From the NCBI GenBank assembly GCA_010015745.1, contig ML978227.1, forward strand, positions 117,217-181,216: a DNA stretch of 64,000 nucleotides, written 5' to 3'. Origin of the DNA: Setomelanomma holmii (taxonomy: Eukaryota; Ascomycota; Dothideomycetes; Pleosporales; Phaeosphaeriaceae). Every line of letters starts with the position of its first letter. Position 1 is the first letter of the stretch. Both the position numbers and the translations under genes were made by a program. Below, piece by piece: positions 21,953-33,538 of this stretch. The notes beneath the pieces were generated by a model that was given only the letters and a program-made list of their open reading frames with translations, made no database searches and was not told the DNA's origin.

Positions 21953-23758
21953 TTACAACTCATCATGTCCCTCCACCACCTTCTGCACATCAACCCCACA
22001 CACCGCCGGCGTCCCCACCTCCATCCTGTACACACACTTCTCCTCCTCGACAATCTTCCAAATCTCATCCTTCTCCGCACACGCCAGGACCACAAGGGTA
22101 CTCCGATTCGGCCCATTCCAACAGTGCTGTCCATTTTCGTATTTCAGCGCAATGCGCTCGCCTGAGCCCAGCCCCTTGCCGTCTGCGGGGAGTTCTTCGT
22201 CGACGGTTATGCTGGTAATGTGTACGAAATTGCCCATGCCGGTGTGGCCGCCGCCTTTCTTTGGCTTTTGGGTCGTGCGGGATAGGAAGCAGTGTTCGTA
22301 TGTGTATTCGCCGCTATCTTTCTCGACACATATGTCTTTCAGCGCGCGGAAAATGGAGTCGGGGCCGTAGTCTTTGTCCAGGTCCTCTTGGTGACGTGTG
22401 AGTTCGGACTTGTCGTTGTCGAGTTCGCGCTTTGCGGAGTCGAGTTGGGATCGTGCGTCGGTGACGGCTTTGGATTCGGTGGTGGAGTCGCTGGTGGGGT
22501 CGGCGAGAATGCCGTTTTCGATAAGGGCGACGCGCAGATCGCGGAGTTTGGAGTCGACCCAGTCGCGCACTGGGGTGGGGAGGTATTCTTCGAATTTGTA
22601 GACTGGCTAGTGTTAGGAGGGAGATTGAGGGAAGGGAGAAGGACGAGGGGTGTGACTTACGAACTTCGACGTCAGACTCCTCGGTGGTCTCGAATTCTTC
22701 CCACTTGATAGCACTTTCGGAGTCCGGACTCAGAATCTCGTCCAAATCGCGATCCAGGGCCTCATTTGGACCAGATCGATCTTGCGCGGCATAGTCTTCC
22801 CACGCGTGGACGGCACGCTTGACACCCTCGTCGTTGAAGTTGGGGTTGTATTCCTCCTTGAAGCGCTTCAGCATCGCCTCCAGCTCGTCCACCCTCGCCT
22901 TTACACTGTCACGCTCGCTCCTCAGCCGGCCGACATTCTCAGTCAACTCCTCGATCCTGCTCTTTGCCAAACTCGATAGCACGGTGATCTTTCCCCCTTT
23001 GCCAGCACCTTTGACGACCTTGCCCCGCTCCGCTCGCTCAATTTCCACGAGACTCTTCTCCAGGCTCTCCACTTTTAGAGTCTGCCCCTGAATCTGCGTC
23101 TTGAGCGTCTGTATCCGGTCCTCGACTTCTTTTCGTAATCTCGCAGCTTCAGCAATCAGGTCCTTCCGCCGCTGCCTTGCAGCATTCAAGCTCTTTTGCC
23201 TCGCTTCATCCTGCTTCCTCCACTCCTTTCCAATCTTCGCGCACTGGTCCTCGCACTTGACGCCGCCAACGCCCTCGTATTCATCGCTTCCGTCGCAACA
23301 CAGCTCGTAATCGCAGACGCCGTCGTTGACATTGGTGAAGGGTATGTAACTCGGTATATGCCCCTTATTCTTGCAGTAAAATCCAGGCAGCGCAAGCGTC
23401 TCATTCACAGCGCCGGGCTTGCCTGACGACGGCCGTGGCGGGGAGAGAGGCGAAATGTAGGAGCAGGCGGCGGTGCCAGGTTCGTCTGAGCCATCGGGGC
23501 AATCGCAGTAATCGTCGTTTACATTTGCGATTGGAACGGTAATGTTCGGGTTCGAAATGCACATGAACGTGTCTGGGTTTTTGTAGAACTTTGCAACTAT
23601 AACCCATGTTATCAGCAAAGCTCGCGAAGCTCCAACATGTGCAACGTACACTCTGGACCCACGCCCCGCGGCCGTGGAGGGTCAGACGCTGCATTTGATG
23701 TGCTGGCCAGCAGCGGCAGTAGTAACGCTATTGATGCTGTGTGTTTTCGACCCATCAT
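21953..23758 (-). CDS. GTB1: Glucosidase II beta subunit (PRKCSH-like)
   Basis: Three exons, 23650-23758, 22661-23596 and 21953-22602, with introns of 53 and 58 nt, give 564 residues. The joints restore GVGPEFAKFYKNPDTFMC and EVLYKFEEYLPTP, both family hallmarks. After a signal peptide come two LDL-receptor-like Cys-rich repeats (NDDYCDCPDGSDEPG; NDGVCDYELCCDGSDE), a long coiled coil (about residues 170-300), an acidic part, and the C-terminal mannose-receptor-like PRKCSH domain with CVEKDSGEYTYEHCF. The protein ends in HDEL, the ER-retention signal. It is the non-catalytic partner that holds glucosidase II in the ER and helps it trim glucose from N-glycans on new glycoproteins. The start could be the first or second Met of MMGRKH. 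It is divergent from the next gene, about 920 bp apart. Confidence 0.93.
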
Positions 23759-24674
23759 GAGGCGTGGGAAGGTCAATTGGAGCTTGAGATGCTGCGAGGA
23801 TTGGTTGAACACATGGCGTTCGGAACCCCAGAAACTCTTGGCCAGGGTCCACGACGGGATTGGCTGGTTAGCGCGTCTAAGTCACTTCCTGCTTCGGACA
23901 CTCCGCCCTCACCACACAATCACCAGCACGAACACGAGATAACTCTACTCTCCCGCATCGAAGACCGCTGGTCGGCGTCTCGTGGCATTTCTTTTGGTAA
24001 TAGGCGACCTCACCAAGCGTTTCAAAGTCTTGTCGAAAGGGGATTATATTGCAGGATAATGTTCGCTGCCCAAATACAGCTTCCTCCTGCTATCACACGT
24101 CATAGTGCTTCACCTACATCACAAAACAGCTGTTATGGAAGACAACATCCACAGGATAAATCCTGGGGCTATGTGTTGCGCGTCAGCCTAACATGATGGC
24201 TTCTGTTCTTGTCCCGCTCAAGAACAATCGAGCGTGAGCAACAGCTCCAAAGGAAACAATGCGGGTAGCAGATGGCAAACGCCTGCTACGACCGCTATAC
24301 AGCATTCAATTGGCTGGATACTATGCACATGGGCCGCATCGGAGGCACCTTCCGAGTTTTGACTTGATTTCGGTCGCAATGTGACGAAATTGTGTCATTG
24401 GGAGATGGCGGTCCATAATCGTGCAGCCTTCAAACGCTCAACATGCATCCTCATTGATCAGTGTCGAACGCCCAAAGGCAGCATCATGCGCAAAGACCAT
24501 AAGCTGCATCGCGCAACCCATGCATCGCGTTTGTATCTCGAGCATTCTGCTACCTACGTAAGGGATTTTATTGAACTTCAATTGCACCATCGACCAGTTC
24601 CATATCATCTTTCACACATCATCACCTCCGCAATACATTTTTCTTTCCAATCTGCTATCTATTCGCCAAGCAGT
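23759..24674. other. Divergent intergenic region
   Basis: About 916 bp between the starts of the glucosidase II beta gene (-) and the duplicated-module gene (+). It must hold both promoters. I see no reading frame or repeat worth calling in it. Confidence 0.45.
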
Positions 24675-27600
24675 ATGGGCTACGACGTCGAAGACGAGAT
24701 CGATTGGAGCGACGGACCCCTTGGTCCTAAGTCTCCTGAATGCAACGAGACCCATGCGGCTCCCAGCCGACTTGTGCCTGGTCACGCGGAAGCTGACGAT
24801 ACTTCGAACATCCTCGTCTCTAGAGAAGTAGGTCACTATGCGGTGCCTGTCGGATCACCCCTTCCCTTCAGTATGTCCTTTGCTGCCCACCTATCCCAAT
24901 ACTGACAAATTTTGCAGCATTCGAAATTGAGGATAAAAACAAAACCATTCCCTCTCGTGTGCAGCGTGCCCAACTTGGAATCCACCTCAATCGTCGTCAG
25001 CCCACGAAAGAGGACTTTGCCAACTTTGCGCTCTACCAGGCGAACCAGAAGGCGTATGAAGCGGCGTTCCTCAAGAACTTTGTGTCCCATGCCTTGCAGC
25101 CTGACAGAGTTGCCGAATGCTTCTCCGACGGTGTACAGAGTCATGCAGTCGTCGCTTCATATCTCAAGTCCGTCCTTCACAATGTCAACGGGATTGCCAA
25201 CAAGATGATCTGGAACGCACACAGCCGCACCGTGAACCTCTTGGCCAACGATGGCAAGGACGGCGCTCCATTCCTCGACGTCCACAGATTCGACCGGCAC
25301 AGCTTCTCCGACTTCTGTCGTGACAAACCCATATCAGTAGTGAGTAGGATGAATGAGTCGTGGCACCGCGCCACGCCAAAGCCAGCCATGGTCCGTATGT
25401 CGACCAATCAGTATCCCATTGGCGCGAATAGCTCTCCACTCGAAGAGATTGACGAAGTTGCTGAACGATTCTTCAACTATGAAGTCTTCGGTAAAGCTAT
25501 GCCCACCGGCCGTGCTACAAATCCATCAATAAAGAAGCAAGGCAAAGGTCGAGCTAGGTATGAAGAAGCTACTCGAGAAGAACCACAAGCATCGTTAGGC
25601 TGCAATTGGCTGGCCTTCCCCTCGCAAAAAGCGCACTACCACTCTCCTGCGCCGCCACAAGACTCGCTGCCGCAGCACAAGCCTGCCACGCTTCATGAAG
25701 ACTTGATTGATACCGTAATGGCTGGTGCTCAAGATGTGCTAGAGAGCCACGACGTATGTCATATTGCTTTCCATGGCGATCACAGTCGTCATGGAGGTCT
25801 TTATGCTCCCAATGGAGACCCCGTCAGCCCCTTACCCAGTGCAACGCAATTGGAGGAATTATCTGAACGCTTCGGGGCCAATGCGCTGGACTTGGATCAA
25901 AGCCACCGCGCCGAAGGCCCTACGAGGGAAGGAGACATGGAAAAGGTACCTTCATGGCGCGCAAGACTTATCGGTGACCACAAGCGGCAGCTAACAGAGC
26001 GGTGGGGCAACCCGCAACAGGTCCTTCGGAGAGCATTGCCCGGTATCAAGCAAGCCATTGCCCAGGCTTTTGCTAAAGGTATCCGCCCAGTCGATCACGA
26101 TTATCGAAGAAAGATCCGCATCCTCGAAGTCAGAGAGAATACACAGAAAGGAACGCCAGAGAACTTGCCTCCTTCAGCAAAGTCTCGAAAGGCAGACGTG
26201 AACACTCCAAAGCACCCAAACATTCCCTCTTCGCCTGCCCACGATCAGCACGTGGGGCTGTCGACTATCAATAAATCGAAGACGAAGAAACACCGGTTGG
26301 CAACGTCTAAGAAGAAGCAGAAGATGAGCGCAAAAGGCACAAGTTCGAAGATACTATCGACGAAGCCGTCAAAGCAGAAAGCAGGCAGGAGACCGAACGT
26401 CAAGCCCCCTACAGCGGCGATACAGCCCCCAAAGAGTCCTGAAAAATTACCTCCTCACCCCAGCGGATCCATGACGCTTGAGCTGCACCAAGCTTTGCCA
26501 CCTGAAGCATATTTCGAATCAGATACGGCAGATCAGAAGCCAGCCTGGCGCTGTGGTATCAAGCATGCTATGGGCCACTACTACAACGCTGGAAACCGGA
26601 CTGCATGTCCAGGCTGTTTCGTGAACATCAAGGACTCTGCGAAGACGAAGATCATGGACTTCTACCTACCCAAATCCACACACTTCTTCCAGCCGGCGCC
26701 CGCCCTCGTCTACACGCCGAGCAAGCCCTTGGGAAAGATACGACGATCCAAGTCCCTATCGCACAACAGCATCGCCAAAGAGGCTTACTGGGCCGCCTTC
26801 AACGCCGGCGCCACTGAACACGAAGCTCGACAAGCCGGCGTCGCTGCCGTCGAGGCCGCCCTACGGCCCCGTACACCCAAAGAGCCCACGCCAGAACCAA
26901 CACCAGAGCCAAAGCCAGACCTCGGTCCTCACCCTAGTGGGTCCGCGACCATGGAACACGGCCAAGACATCCCAGACTGCGCATGTTTCGACAAGGAAGA
27001 CAGCAACGAAGAGTACGCGTGGCGCTGCGATGTCAATCACGCTCTTGGTCGGTACTATCTCGCTGGCGACAAGCGCACGTGTCCTGGGTGCGGCTCGAAC
27101 CGTCATGGCTCGGGAAGGCAGGAGACTATGGATTTCTACATGCCGCCAGGTGTTGTAGTGAGGCAAGATGCGCCAGGTTTGTCGGTATGGAAGGCGCGCC
27201 GGCCATACAAGAAGCAAGGTATGACTCCAGGCAAGAGTGTTGAGCAGGAGAAGGACAAGAAATATCACACGCACAACCAGATGGCCTCGAAGAAGTACTT
27301 CGAGGCCATGGATTCCGGCCGCGAACACGAGAGGGCTATGCCTCTTGCCATTGAAGGAGTGGAAGTCGAGTTGGAAGCAAAAGCCGTAGCGCAAAAGGAC
27401 TCGGATGAGGATGGAGATAACGCATCTTCATCCAGCGACGAGCGACGCGACTCTACGGGTCTAGCAGACAGCGCTAGACATCGGCGGAACTCATCTGGAA
27501 GGTCAGCTGCCTGCTTGGTACCAATGAAGAGGAACATCAGCGACTTGAGCGACGACGACGGTGAGGAGGTCGAGGAGTATGAGATACAGAGGACTGATGG

Positions 27601-27676
27601 GGACGGCAATGACTGTGCAGAGGTCATTGAGATTTCTTCGAGTGACGAGGAGACGTCGGGCTCGGACAGTGAGTGA
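24675..27676 (+). CDS. Protein with duplicated Cys/His module and C-terminal SIM-like motif
   Basis: Exons 24675-24870 and 24918-27676 with a 47-nt intron (GTATGT...CTGAC...TTGCAG) give 984 residues starting MGYDVEDEIDWSDGPLG; the joint reads SPLPFTFEIEDKNK. I do not recognise the family. The C-terminal third holds two copies of a module of about 150 residues. Each opens PHPSGS, has WRC...H...YY.AG....CPGC and MDFY(L/M)P, and ends in an Ala/Glu-rich helix. Putative metal ligands are C611, H615, C629, C632 and C769, H773, C787, C790, spaced C-x3-H-x13-C-x2-C. A Lys-rich stretch before the first copy (TKKHRLATSKKKQKMSAKG) could be a nuclear signal. The end is very acidic and contains VIEISSSDEE (968-977), which looks like a SUMO-interacting motif. 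A nuclear protein with two small zinc-binding folds is my inference. Confidence 0.8.
26461..27390 (+). repeat. Tandem duplicated protein module (two copies)
   Basis: The two coding copies run about 26455-26870 and 26932-27390. They share PHPSGS, WRC, a Cys-x3-His pair, YYxAG, CPGC, MDFY(L/M)P and a terminal amphipathic helix, but differ at most other positions, so the duplication is old. Confidence 0.8.
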
Positions 27677-28585
27677 GAGGGATAGCGCGGGCAAGGAGGG
27701 TCGTGAACAAAAGTGGATTTGGATGCGTGTATGTTGGCGAATAGCTGACATGTGAGATCTGGGAGCAAGTTATGATGGCATATATGGCATAGAGCAGTAT
27801 TGGGACGAACATCGAAGTCGTGATGCCAGAAATGTCGTCTTGAGGAGTTCTGCTGGCTTTGCTGCCGAGATTTGGTCATGCTTGGGAAATGACTGTAAAT
27901 TCGGAAAGGTTCATATGGAGAAACGTGTTTCTTTCGTGATACATGTGTGCTCTGCGCTTGCGTTGACTTGTTCACAGCTCCTTATAATGTGTTGTGGCTT
28001 ACTTTGTGCTATCCTCACATGTGCAAACACCGCAGCCCGTATCCTAGATGTTGTTGTAATAGTCGTGCGGCGTGCATAGAGAGATTCTAGATCATGCTTT
28101 TATTCAGGTCTGAATTGTGAGAGATTGGAAGGTGCTGCGCCGCAAGGCTCGGGCGACTGACCTTGGCAGGCAGGGTATCTCCAGGCCGACCAAGACTTCC
28201 TTGCGCGCACGACATCCTACTTCCTTTCCTCTTCTCCAGACCTCAGAATGCACCACTCCAACCTATCTCCATCGCACTCAGAACTGAATCGATGGTCCTC
28301 GTATCGCGCAATGAATCGATCAGATTGGCGACACGGAATTCTTTGAGACCACACTACCACCTTGCACTCACTCAATTTAACCGTACTTGGCACGCGCTTG
28401 CGAAAACCCGACACAACGTTCTTCTCCACTGAAGTCTATCACCGAAAGACCCTCATTGGACCGGTGTCGATTCTTTCCCGGAAAGTGATCACTCCAGTCC
28501 AATAATGCATACCCAGCCGCCAACTTCTCTTATTGTGATTCTCGAAATACCAGCTGCCACCCAGATCTAGTTAGCGTCGTGCCTA
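27677..28585. other. Intergenic, no gene recognised
   Basis: About 900 bp between the duplicated-module gene and the left end of the mariner element. No frame here has recognisable motifs. Confidence 0.45.
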
Positions 28586-28627
28586 AGAACATCACCTCCC
28601 ATAGTGATTTGTTAGTAAATCAATGCA
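28586..28627 (+). repeat. Left terminal inverted repeat of the mariner element
   Basis: Contains CTCCCATAGTGATTTGTTAG and matches the reverse complement of 33539-33580 except at four positions. TA precedes it at 28584-28585. Confidence 0.88.
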
Positions 28628-30118
28628 AAGGCCATTTCCCACCTCTTAAAGCCCTTGAAGCTGTTCCCGTGCGCCAAATTGCTCGTATATCGCATTTTCT
28701 TGGTGTTGAGCTTGTTGTAAGCCTAATCCAGCAATTGTTAGGATGGCGCCCAAGTGCCAGCATACGCTGAAGCAGCCATTTGATCAAGGCCTTAATCCGT
28801 CCTCCTAGAAGCATAGAGTGCTGGCAACCAGACAAGATCCTACCTATCTGACGCCTAAATGTGTCCGTTGCAAGGCGCTGCCGTCGCCTCTAGCAACTGG
28901 CCCAGCGCGTTGTCAAAGCCCGTTGTTTGAGCCTGAGCCGCAGGCCACCTAAACAGCTGCCTCTGCGCAAGCTGATGATATCTTTAGCGAGGATGAGGAT
29001 ACTTTTGAGGATGGAAATGGCGATCTGCTGCCTGAGGATAAATTTGAGGTTGCTGCTGAGGGCGCTGGTGGTGGTGTTGAGGATGAGGTTGAGCCAGCGT
29101 ACCAACGTCAAGAAGGCACTCTATGGCTGCCTCGCTCGTCGCGAGCCCTAGCGGATGAGGTTGAGCCTATACTGCGCGTTAGATGGAGGGCTTGCCTTGG
29201 TGGTGATATAGAGAAGAACTTTATACCTGAAGCTGCTGATAGCAAGCACAGCGTACGGCCGTACTTGTTGCAGTTTGACGACTTATGGCAATAGGTAGAT
29301 GACGATGTTGCAGAACTACGGCCGAAGAGAGCGAAGATCTCATCTATTTGCGCTGTTGTTTACCTAGCTAAGCAGGCTAAACGCGAGTGCGCGATGAAGT
29401 GATTGCGACAAGGTGTTGATGCGACGTAGGATAGCTTTTGGCGCCTTGTTGTAGAGGTTGAAAACTATGCTAACGAGCCAGTAAACGTCGATTTTGAGCT
29501 CATCTTGGCTGAAATTTTGGCGGAGCAGCTACGGTTGCTAACGGTTGTCGACGGTCCTCGCCGGCGCACTGCAATAGTGATTCAAGAGGAGGAACTTGCT
29601 GGTGTAATAGCAGCTGAACAAGCAGGTAGCGGGCATGCTATTGCTAGCTAGGATAGATGGCGCTGTACAGATACCTATCGCAAGAACTATCCTTATTGCT
29701 GTTGGATTGCCCCAACAACGAGGCAGCCAGCGCGCTTTGAAGATCACCTCTTTGTCAACAGCAACATTATCTCTATCTAGGTAAGAGCAATTATAGCAAG
29801 AAAGGCAACGTATAATGAGCTATCTGATGATGTACAACTTGCAATTATGAGGGCAAAGGACCTACGGGAGCATGAGAAAAGGCGCAAGTTGCAGATAGGT
29901 GGAGGTGGCAACGATGATATCAAAACCTTAACGAAACTGCTTATTGTCAGGCAGCTTAAGCGGATGAATAAGCAACCTCTACAGGAGTCTAACTTGCAGG
30001 CAGCTGCACCAAAAATAGCGAGATCAGAGGTATCTGGTGCATCTCAGTGGTTGCCTATCCGATATGAGCATGAGCAGGAGATTAACGAGCATACCGGTAC
30101 CAGCAATTTCTTCAAATA

Positions 30119-30172
30119 ACGTAGATGGCAAGCGAGCGCCGCACCCCACCAACTTTGCGCACCTCTTTGAAC
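30119..30172 (+). repeat. Left terminal inverted repeat of the nested pogo element
   Basis: Begins ACGTAGATGGCAAGCGAGCG and matches the reverse complement of 31759-31812 at 52 of 54 positions. Confidence 0.9.
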
Positions 30173-30206
30173 TCAACGTACAATAACTGTACGCTACTAT
30201 ACTCCA

Positions 30207-31708
30207 ATGGCTTCAAACGAAGCAGATATTCAGCTTGCTATCTCATCTATTGGAAATAAACAATTCTAAAGCAATCGCTGTGCTGCAGACGTCTACAATG
30301 TATCTGATCGAACGATCCGCCGTCGATGCGCTGGCAAGCCTGCCCAACGCGATTGCCAGCCCAACTCAAAGAAGCTCACCCAGGTAGAAGAGGAGGTAAT
30401 AGTCCAGTATATACTTGACTTGGATGAACGTGGGTTTGCGCCTACGTACGACACTGTACGTGATATGGCTGATAGGCTGCTAGCTGCACACGACGGAGGC
30501 AAGGTTGGGCAGAAGTGGCCAGCCAACTTTGTCAGGCGTACAGACAGTCTTAAGATGCGTTTCGATCAAGCGTATGACAGGCAGAGAGCTCTATGCGAAG
30601 ACCCTGTGTTAATTAGGAGCTGGTTTGAGCTTGTAGAGCAGACAAAGGCCAAGTACGCGATCTGTGACGAGGACGTCTACAATTTCGATGAGGCAGGCTT
30701 TATAATGGGCAAGATCACGACTCAGCTTATCGTGACAGGGTCAGAGAGGAGAGGCCGGCCAAAGGCTATTCAGCTATGCAATTGTGAGTGGGTGACGCTA
30801 GTCCAGGCAATCAACGCTGGTGGCTGGAAGATCCCACCATTCCTCATCTTTGCTGGTCAGTATCACCTGTCTGCCTGGTATGAGGAGAAGGATATCCCAC
30901 GCGACTGAGCTGTCGCGGTCAGTGACAACGGCTGGACGAATAATAAGCTAGGAGTTGAGTGGCTGAAGCATTTCAACGCTCACACGCAGACTCGTGTTGT
31001 CGGTGCGCTTCGCCTACTCGTCATTGACGGCCACAAGAGCCACCACTCGCTTGAGTTTCGAGAGCTCTGCAAGAAGAACAAACATCTGCACGCTCTGTAT
31101 GCCACCTCACTCATCTCACCTACTTCAGCCTCTTGACGTTGGCTGCTTCTCGCCGTTAAAGCGCGCGTACAGCCGTGAGGTTGAGCACCTTATCCGCCAC
31201 TACATCAATCACATCACCAAGCTCAAGTTTCTACCAGCCTTTAAGGCAGCCTTCAATCGATCGTTTACTTCAGTAAACATCTGCTCAGCCTTTCGCGGCG
31301 CAGGCCTTGTGCCTCTCCAGCCAGACGCTGTTCTGTCGAAGCTTGACGTGCAGCTGCGTACGCCTACTCCTGCTGCTCTTGTAGAGGCTCTCTGGGAGGC
31401 TCGTACGCCGAGCAACGTACGTGAGCTTGAGGCTCAATCAACTCTGATACGTGATCGCGTGAAGCGGCACAAGAGCTCATGACCTGCAGCGAAAGAAAAA
31501 GCGTATACAGGAGCAAGGAGTCTTAACAAAGGGAGCTGGAGAGAATATACTTGCTCAACGTGAGGCTGATCAGCAGAATGCTTGTGAAGGGCGTCAGGGA
31601 GGAGAGTGATCTGGTCTAAGCCGCCAGGCTCTTGCGCGCTGTAAGAAGTGTAGAGAGCCTGGGCATAACTCACGTACGTGCAAAAAGGATGCTGTAGATA
31701 CTATTTAA
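30207..31708 (+). pseudogene. Pogo/Fot1-type transposase, broken
   Basis: From ATG 30207 the frame encodes an N-terminal helix-turn-helix (CAADVYNVSDRTIRRRCAGK), a CENP-B/Tc5-type DNA-binding part, and a DDE_1 catalytic domain with YNFDEAGFIMGK, VSDNGWTNN, LLVIDGHKSHHSLEF and HSSHLLQPLDVGCFSPLKRA. A C-terminal zinc knuckle CKKCREPGHNSRTC (C-x2-C-x4-H-x4-C) follows near 31647-31690. Breaks: TAA at 30267 (from CAA), TGA at 30906 where the family has Trp, a frame change near 31080-31090, another near 31475-31490, and a TGA near 31609. The three acidic catalytic residues are still readable, but no full protein can be made. Confidence 0.85.
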
Positions 31709-31758
31709 TCTTTTATACTAATACATATACACTGCCTTATAATGTAGCTGAGTTGTGC

Positions 31759-31812
31759 GTTCAAAGAAGTGCGCAAAGTTGGTGGGGTGCGGCGCTCGCT
31801 TGCCATTTACGT
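31759..31812 (-). repeat. Right terminal inverted repeat of the nested pogo element
   Basis: Reverse complement of 30119-30172 with two mismatches; TA follows at 31813-31814. Confidence 0.9.
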
Positions 31813-32139
31813 TACCTTAAGTTGAAATTTCCTACGGTTGGAGAGGACATTGATAAGCTTCACAAGACGCTTGTTGTTGACAGAGCTATGGATATCAACC
31901 TCTTGATGCAGCCGTCTGAGGATATCCTAAAGTTGTGGACGCAGCATTTCAAGCAGCCTCTAGGCTGGTTCTTCACGATACAAAACACTGCAAAAGAATA
32001 GCAAGCTGGGTACTATAGCCTCACAGATCTTAACTAGAGACAAGTAGAACGTTGTAAGAAAAGAGAAGAGATTGCGCGCAAGAAATTGGTAATTAAACTG
32101 TCTAGCAGTATTGTAGAGGACAATGGCAATGATGCTTGA

Positions 32140-32452
32140 AGTTTAGTGGCCTGAGCGTTTTTGGTGATAGTGGCCCGTGCCCGCTATGGTAGCGGTATTG
32201 AAGTTTTTGAGGTGTTTCAAATGCGCTGCAATAAGAGTCCATTTAGATAGCCCTATGTACAACACCACAACGTTGTGCGAATACAATAGGGTGACTTCAC
32301 AAGATTGATCTATATGTATAGCAATAGCTCTCTTTTTTTTTTTAGAATTATTGAATCGCTTTTGTCAGTTGCGCGTTGAGGTGTAATTGCATGCATCTGT
32401 ACGCCGTTTTCTACCTATGAAAATGTACTGTAGCCTACAGTAGAAAGCAGAC
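32140..32452. other. Non-coding part of the mariner element
   Basis: About 310 bp between the converging ends of the passenger gene and the transposase, A+T-rich, with a T run near 32332-32342. No gene seen. Confidence 0.5.
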
Positions 32453-33427
32453 TTAATAGGGATAACCACACCTATTAAACCAGCTTCTGCAGTCAATATT
32501 ACAGCACACCTGCTGCGCTGCATACTCGAGAAAGACCCCAAAGTTAATGAAGTTCTCCGCTTGCGCTGAGTTCCTTTTTATCTACCCTTTGAGCTGCTTG
32601 AAGCTCCTCTTGATAGGGTTGAAATCTGGTGAGTATGGCGGCAGATACTCAAGGAGTAATCCAGCCCTTTGGTAAAGCTCCTGTACACGCTCTGATCGAT
32701 GGATAGAGGCGTTATCAAGCACGATTACCGAGGCTGGCCCTGGGTGAGGATTGCAGAACGGCAGCACTTGAAACTCTGAGAAGTCCTCTAGGATATTAGC
32801 TGTAATCGCGCCTTGAAAGATCGTAAAGCCCATGTAGCTATCTATCGTCATAGCTGGCAGCAGCGACCACCGTCCTGATCGCCTGAAGCTATACGATAAC
32901 TCCACCAGCTGCCTAACTAGAGACCAGCCATACTTGCGGTCGGCCGTACGCTCATTGCAACCGCTCTCATCTAACGCAACGATCTGCTCTGCCTTGTAGT
33001 GTTGCGCCACCCTGGCAAGATAGAGGCGGCGGAGTGGCTCACTTCGCTCCTCTGCCCGCTTTGTTGCAAGCTTGCGGGACCATCTCACCTGCTCTAGCAC
33101 TTAGTACATGCTTGTAGTACTGATCCTAACGTTGTACTCGTCGTATAAGAAGTCCCTCATCTCATCTAGGTATGCGCCTGGATAGCCCTCAAGGTATGCC
33201 CGCAGGCCATCGCGCTGAGCTTGCTGCAGTATAGATGGCTGCCTTAGGCATACGCAGCGTGGCGGATATGGTACGCTCTAGTACTCCAAGCTCAACCTCA
33301 CCTTTGCTATCGTCGTCCAGCTGACTCCAGTAGATCTATAGACGGCTCGGTCGCAGTCGCCTGTAGCGGTTCTATCGAGGACAGCTTGCAGTACAGCAGG
33401 CTGTAAGCGGTGGCTGGTGCCAGGCAT
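32453..33427 (-). pseudogene. Tc1/mariner (IS630-type) transposase, broken
   Basis: One frame of 325 codons from MPGTSHRLQPAV at 33427. An HTH region (GDCDRAVYRSTGVSWTTIAK) is followed by VALDESGCNERT with the first Asp and by VIVLDNASIHRSERVQELY with the second Asp. Then comes LEYLPPYSPDFNPIKRSFK, where the family has NPIE. The third catalytic acid, 35 residues after the second Asp (DD34E spacing), is therefore Lys. Three internal stops (near 33276, 33105 and 32582) interrupt the frame without indels, the last where Trp would fit. The end is GYPY then TAA at 32453. It would cut and insert the 42-bp ends at TA; this copy cannot. Confidence 0.85.
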
Positions 33428-33538
33428 CGCAGCGAGTATGAACGTGGAGGAAACTGCGACACTAAAATACAAGTCAGTATTGGCGATTGCAGCAAGTAGT
33501 ACAGTCTTAGATACGTAGTGGCGGCAAGAAAGCGTGGT

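Larger units (their letters stand above)
30119..31812 (+). mobile_element. Nested pogo/Fot1-type transposon, complete ends
   Basis: 1694 bp, with inverted ends of 54 bp (30119-30172 and 31759-31812, two mismatches) and TA on each side (30117-30118, 31813-31814). It carries one pogo-type transposase frame. It must be younger than the mariner copy it sits in. Its TIRs are more alike than those of the host element, which fits a later arrival. Confidence 0.9.
28743..32139 (+). pseudogene. Passenger gene of the mariner element, broken, unknown function
   Basis: Reading from ATG 28743 (MAPKCQHTLKQPFDQGLNPS) to 30116, then from 31813 to the TGA at 32137, gives one frame of about 566 codons without any indel. 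Nine in-frame stops interrupt it: TAG at 28806, 29292, 29427, 29649, 29778, 31999 and 32035, TAA at 28950 and TGA at 29400; all can come from CAG, CAA or CGA by C-to-T. The nested pogo element sits at a TA between the two parts, and removing it with one TA gives NFFKYLKLKFPTVG with no break. The N-terminus has a few cysteines (KCVRCK), then an acidic part, WRCTDTYRKNYPYCCWI near 29650-29710 and Lys/Glu-rich helices. I know no named family for it. It is neither the transposase nor an obvious host gene. Confidence 0.7.
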
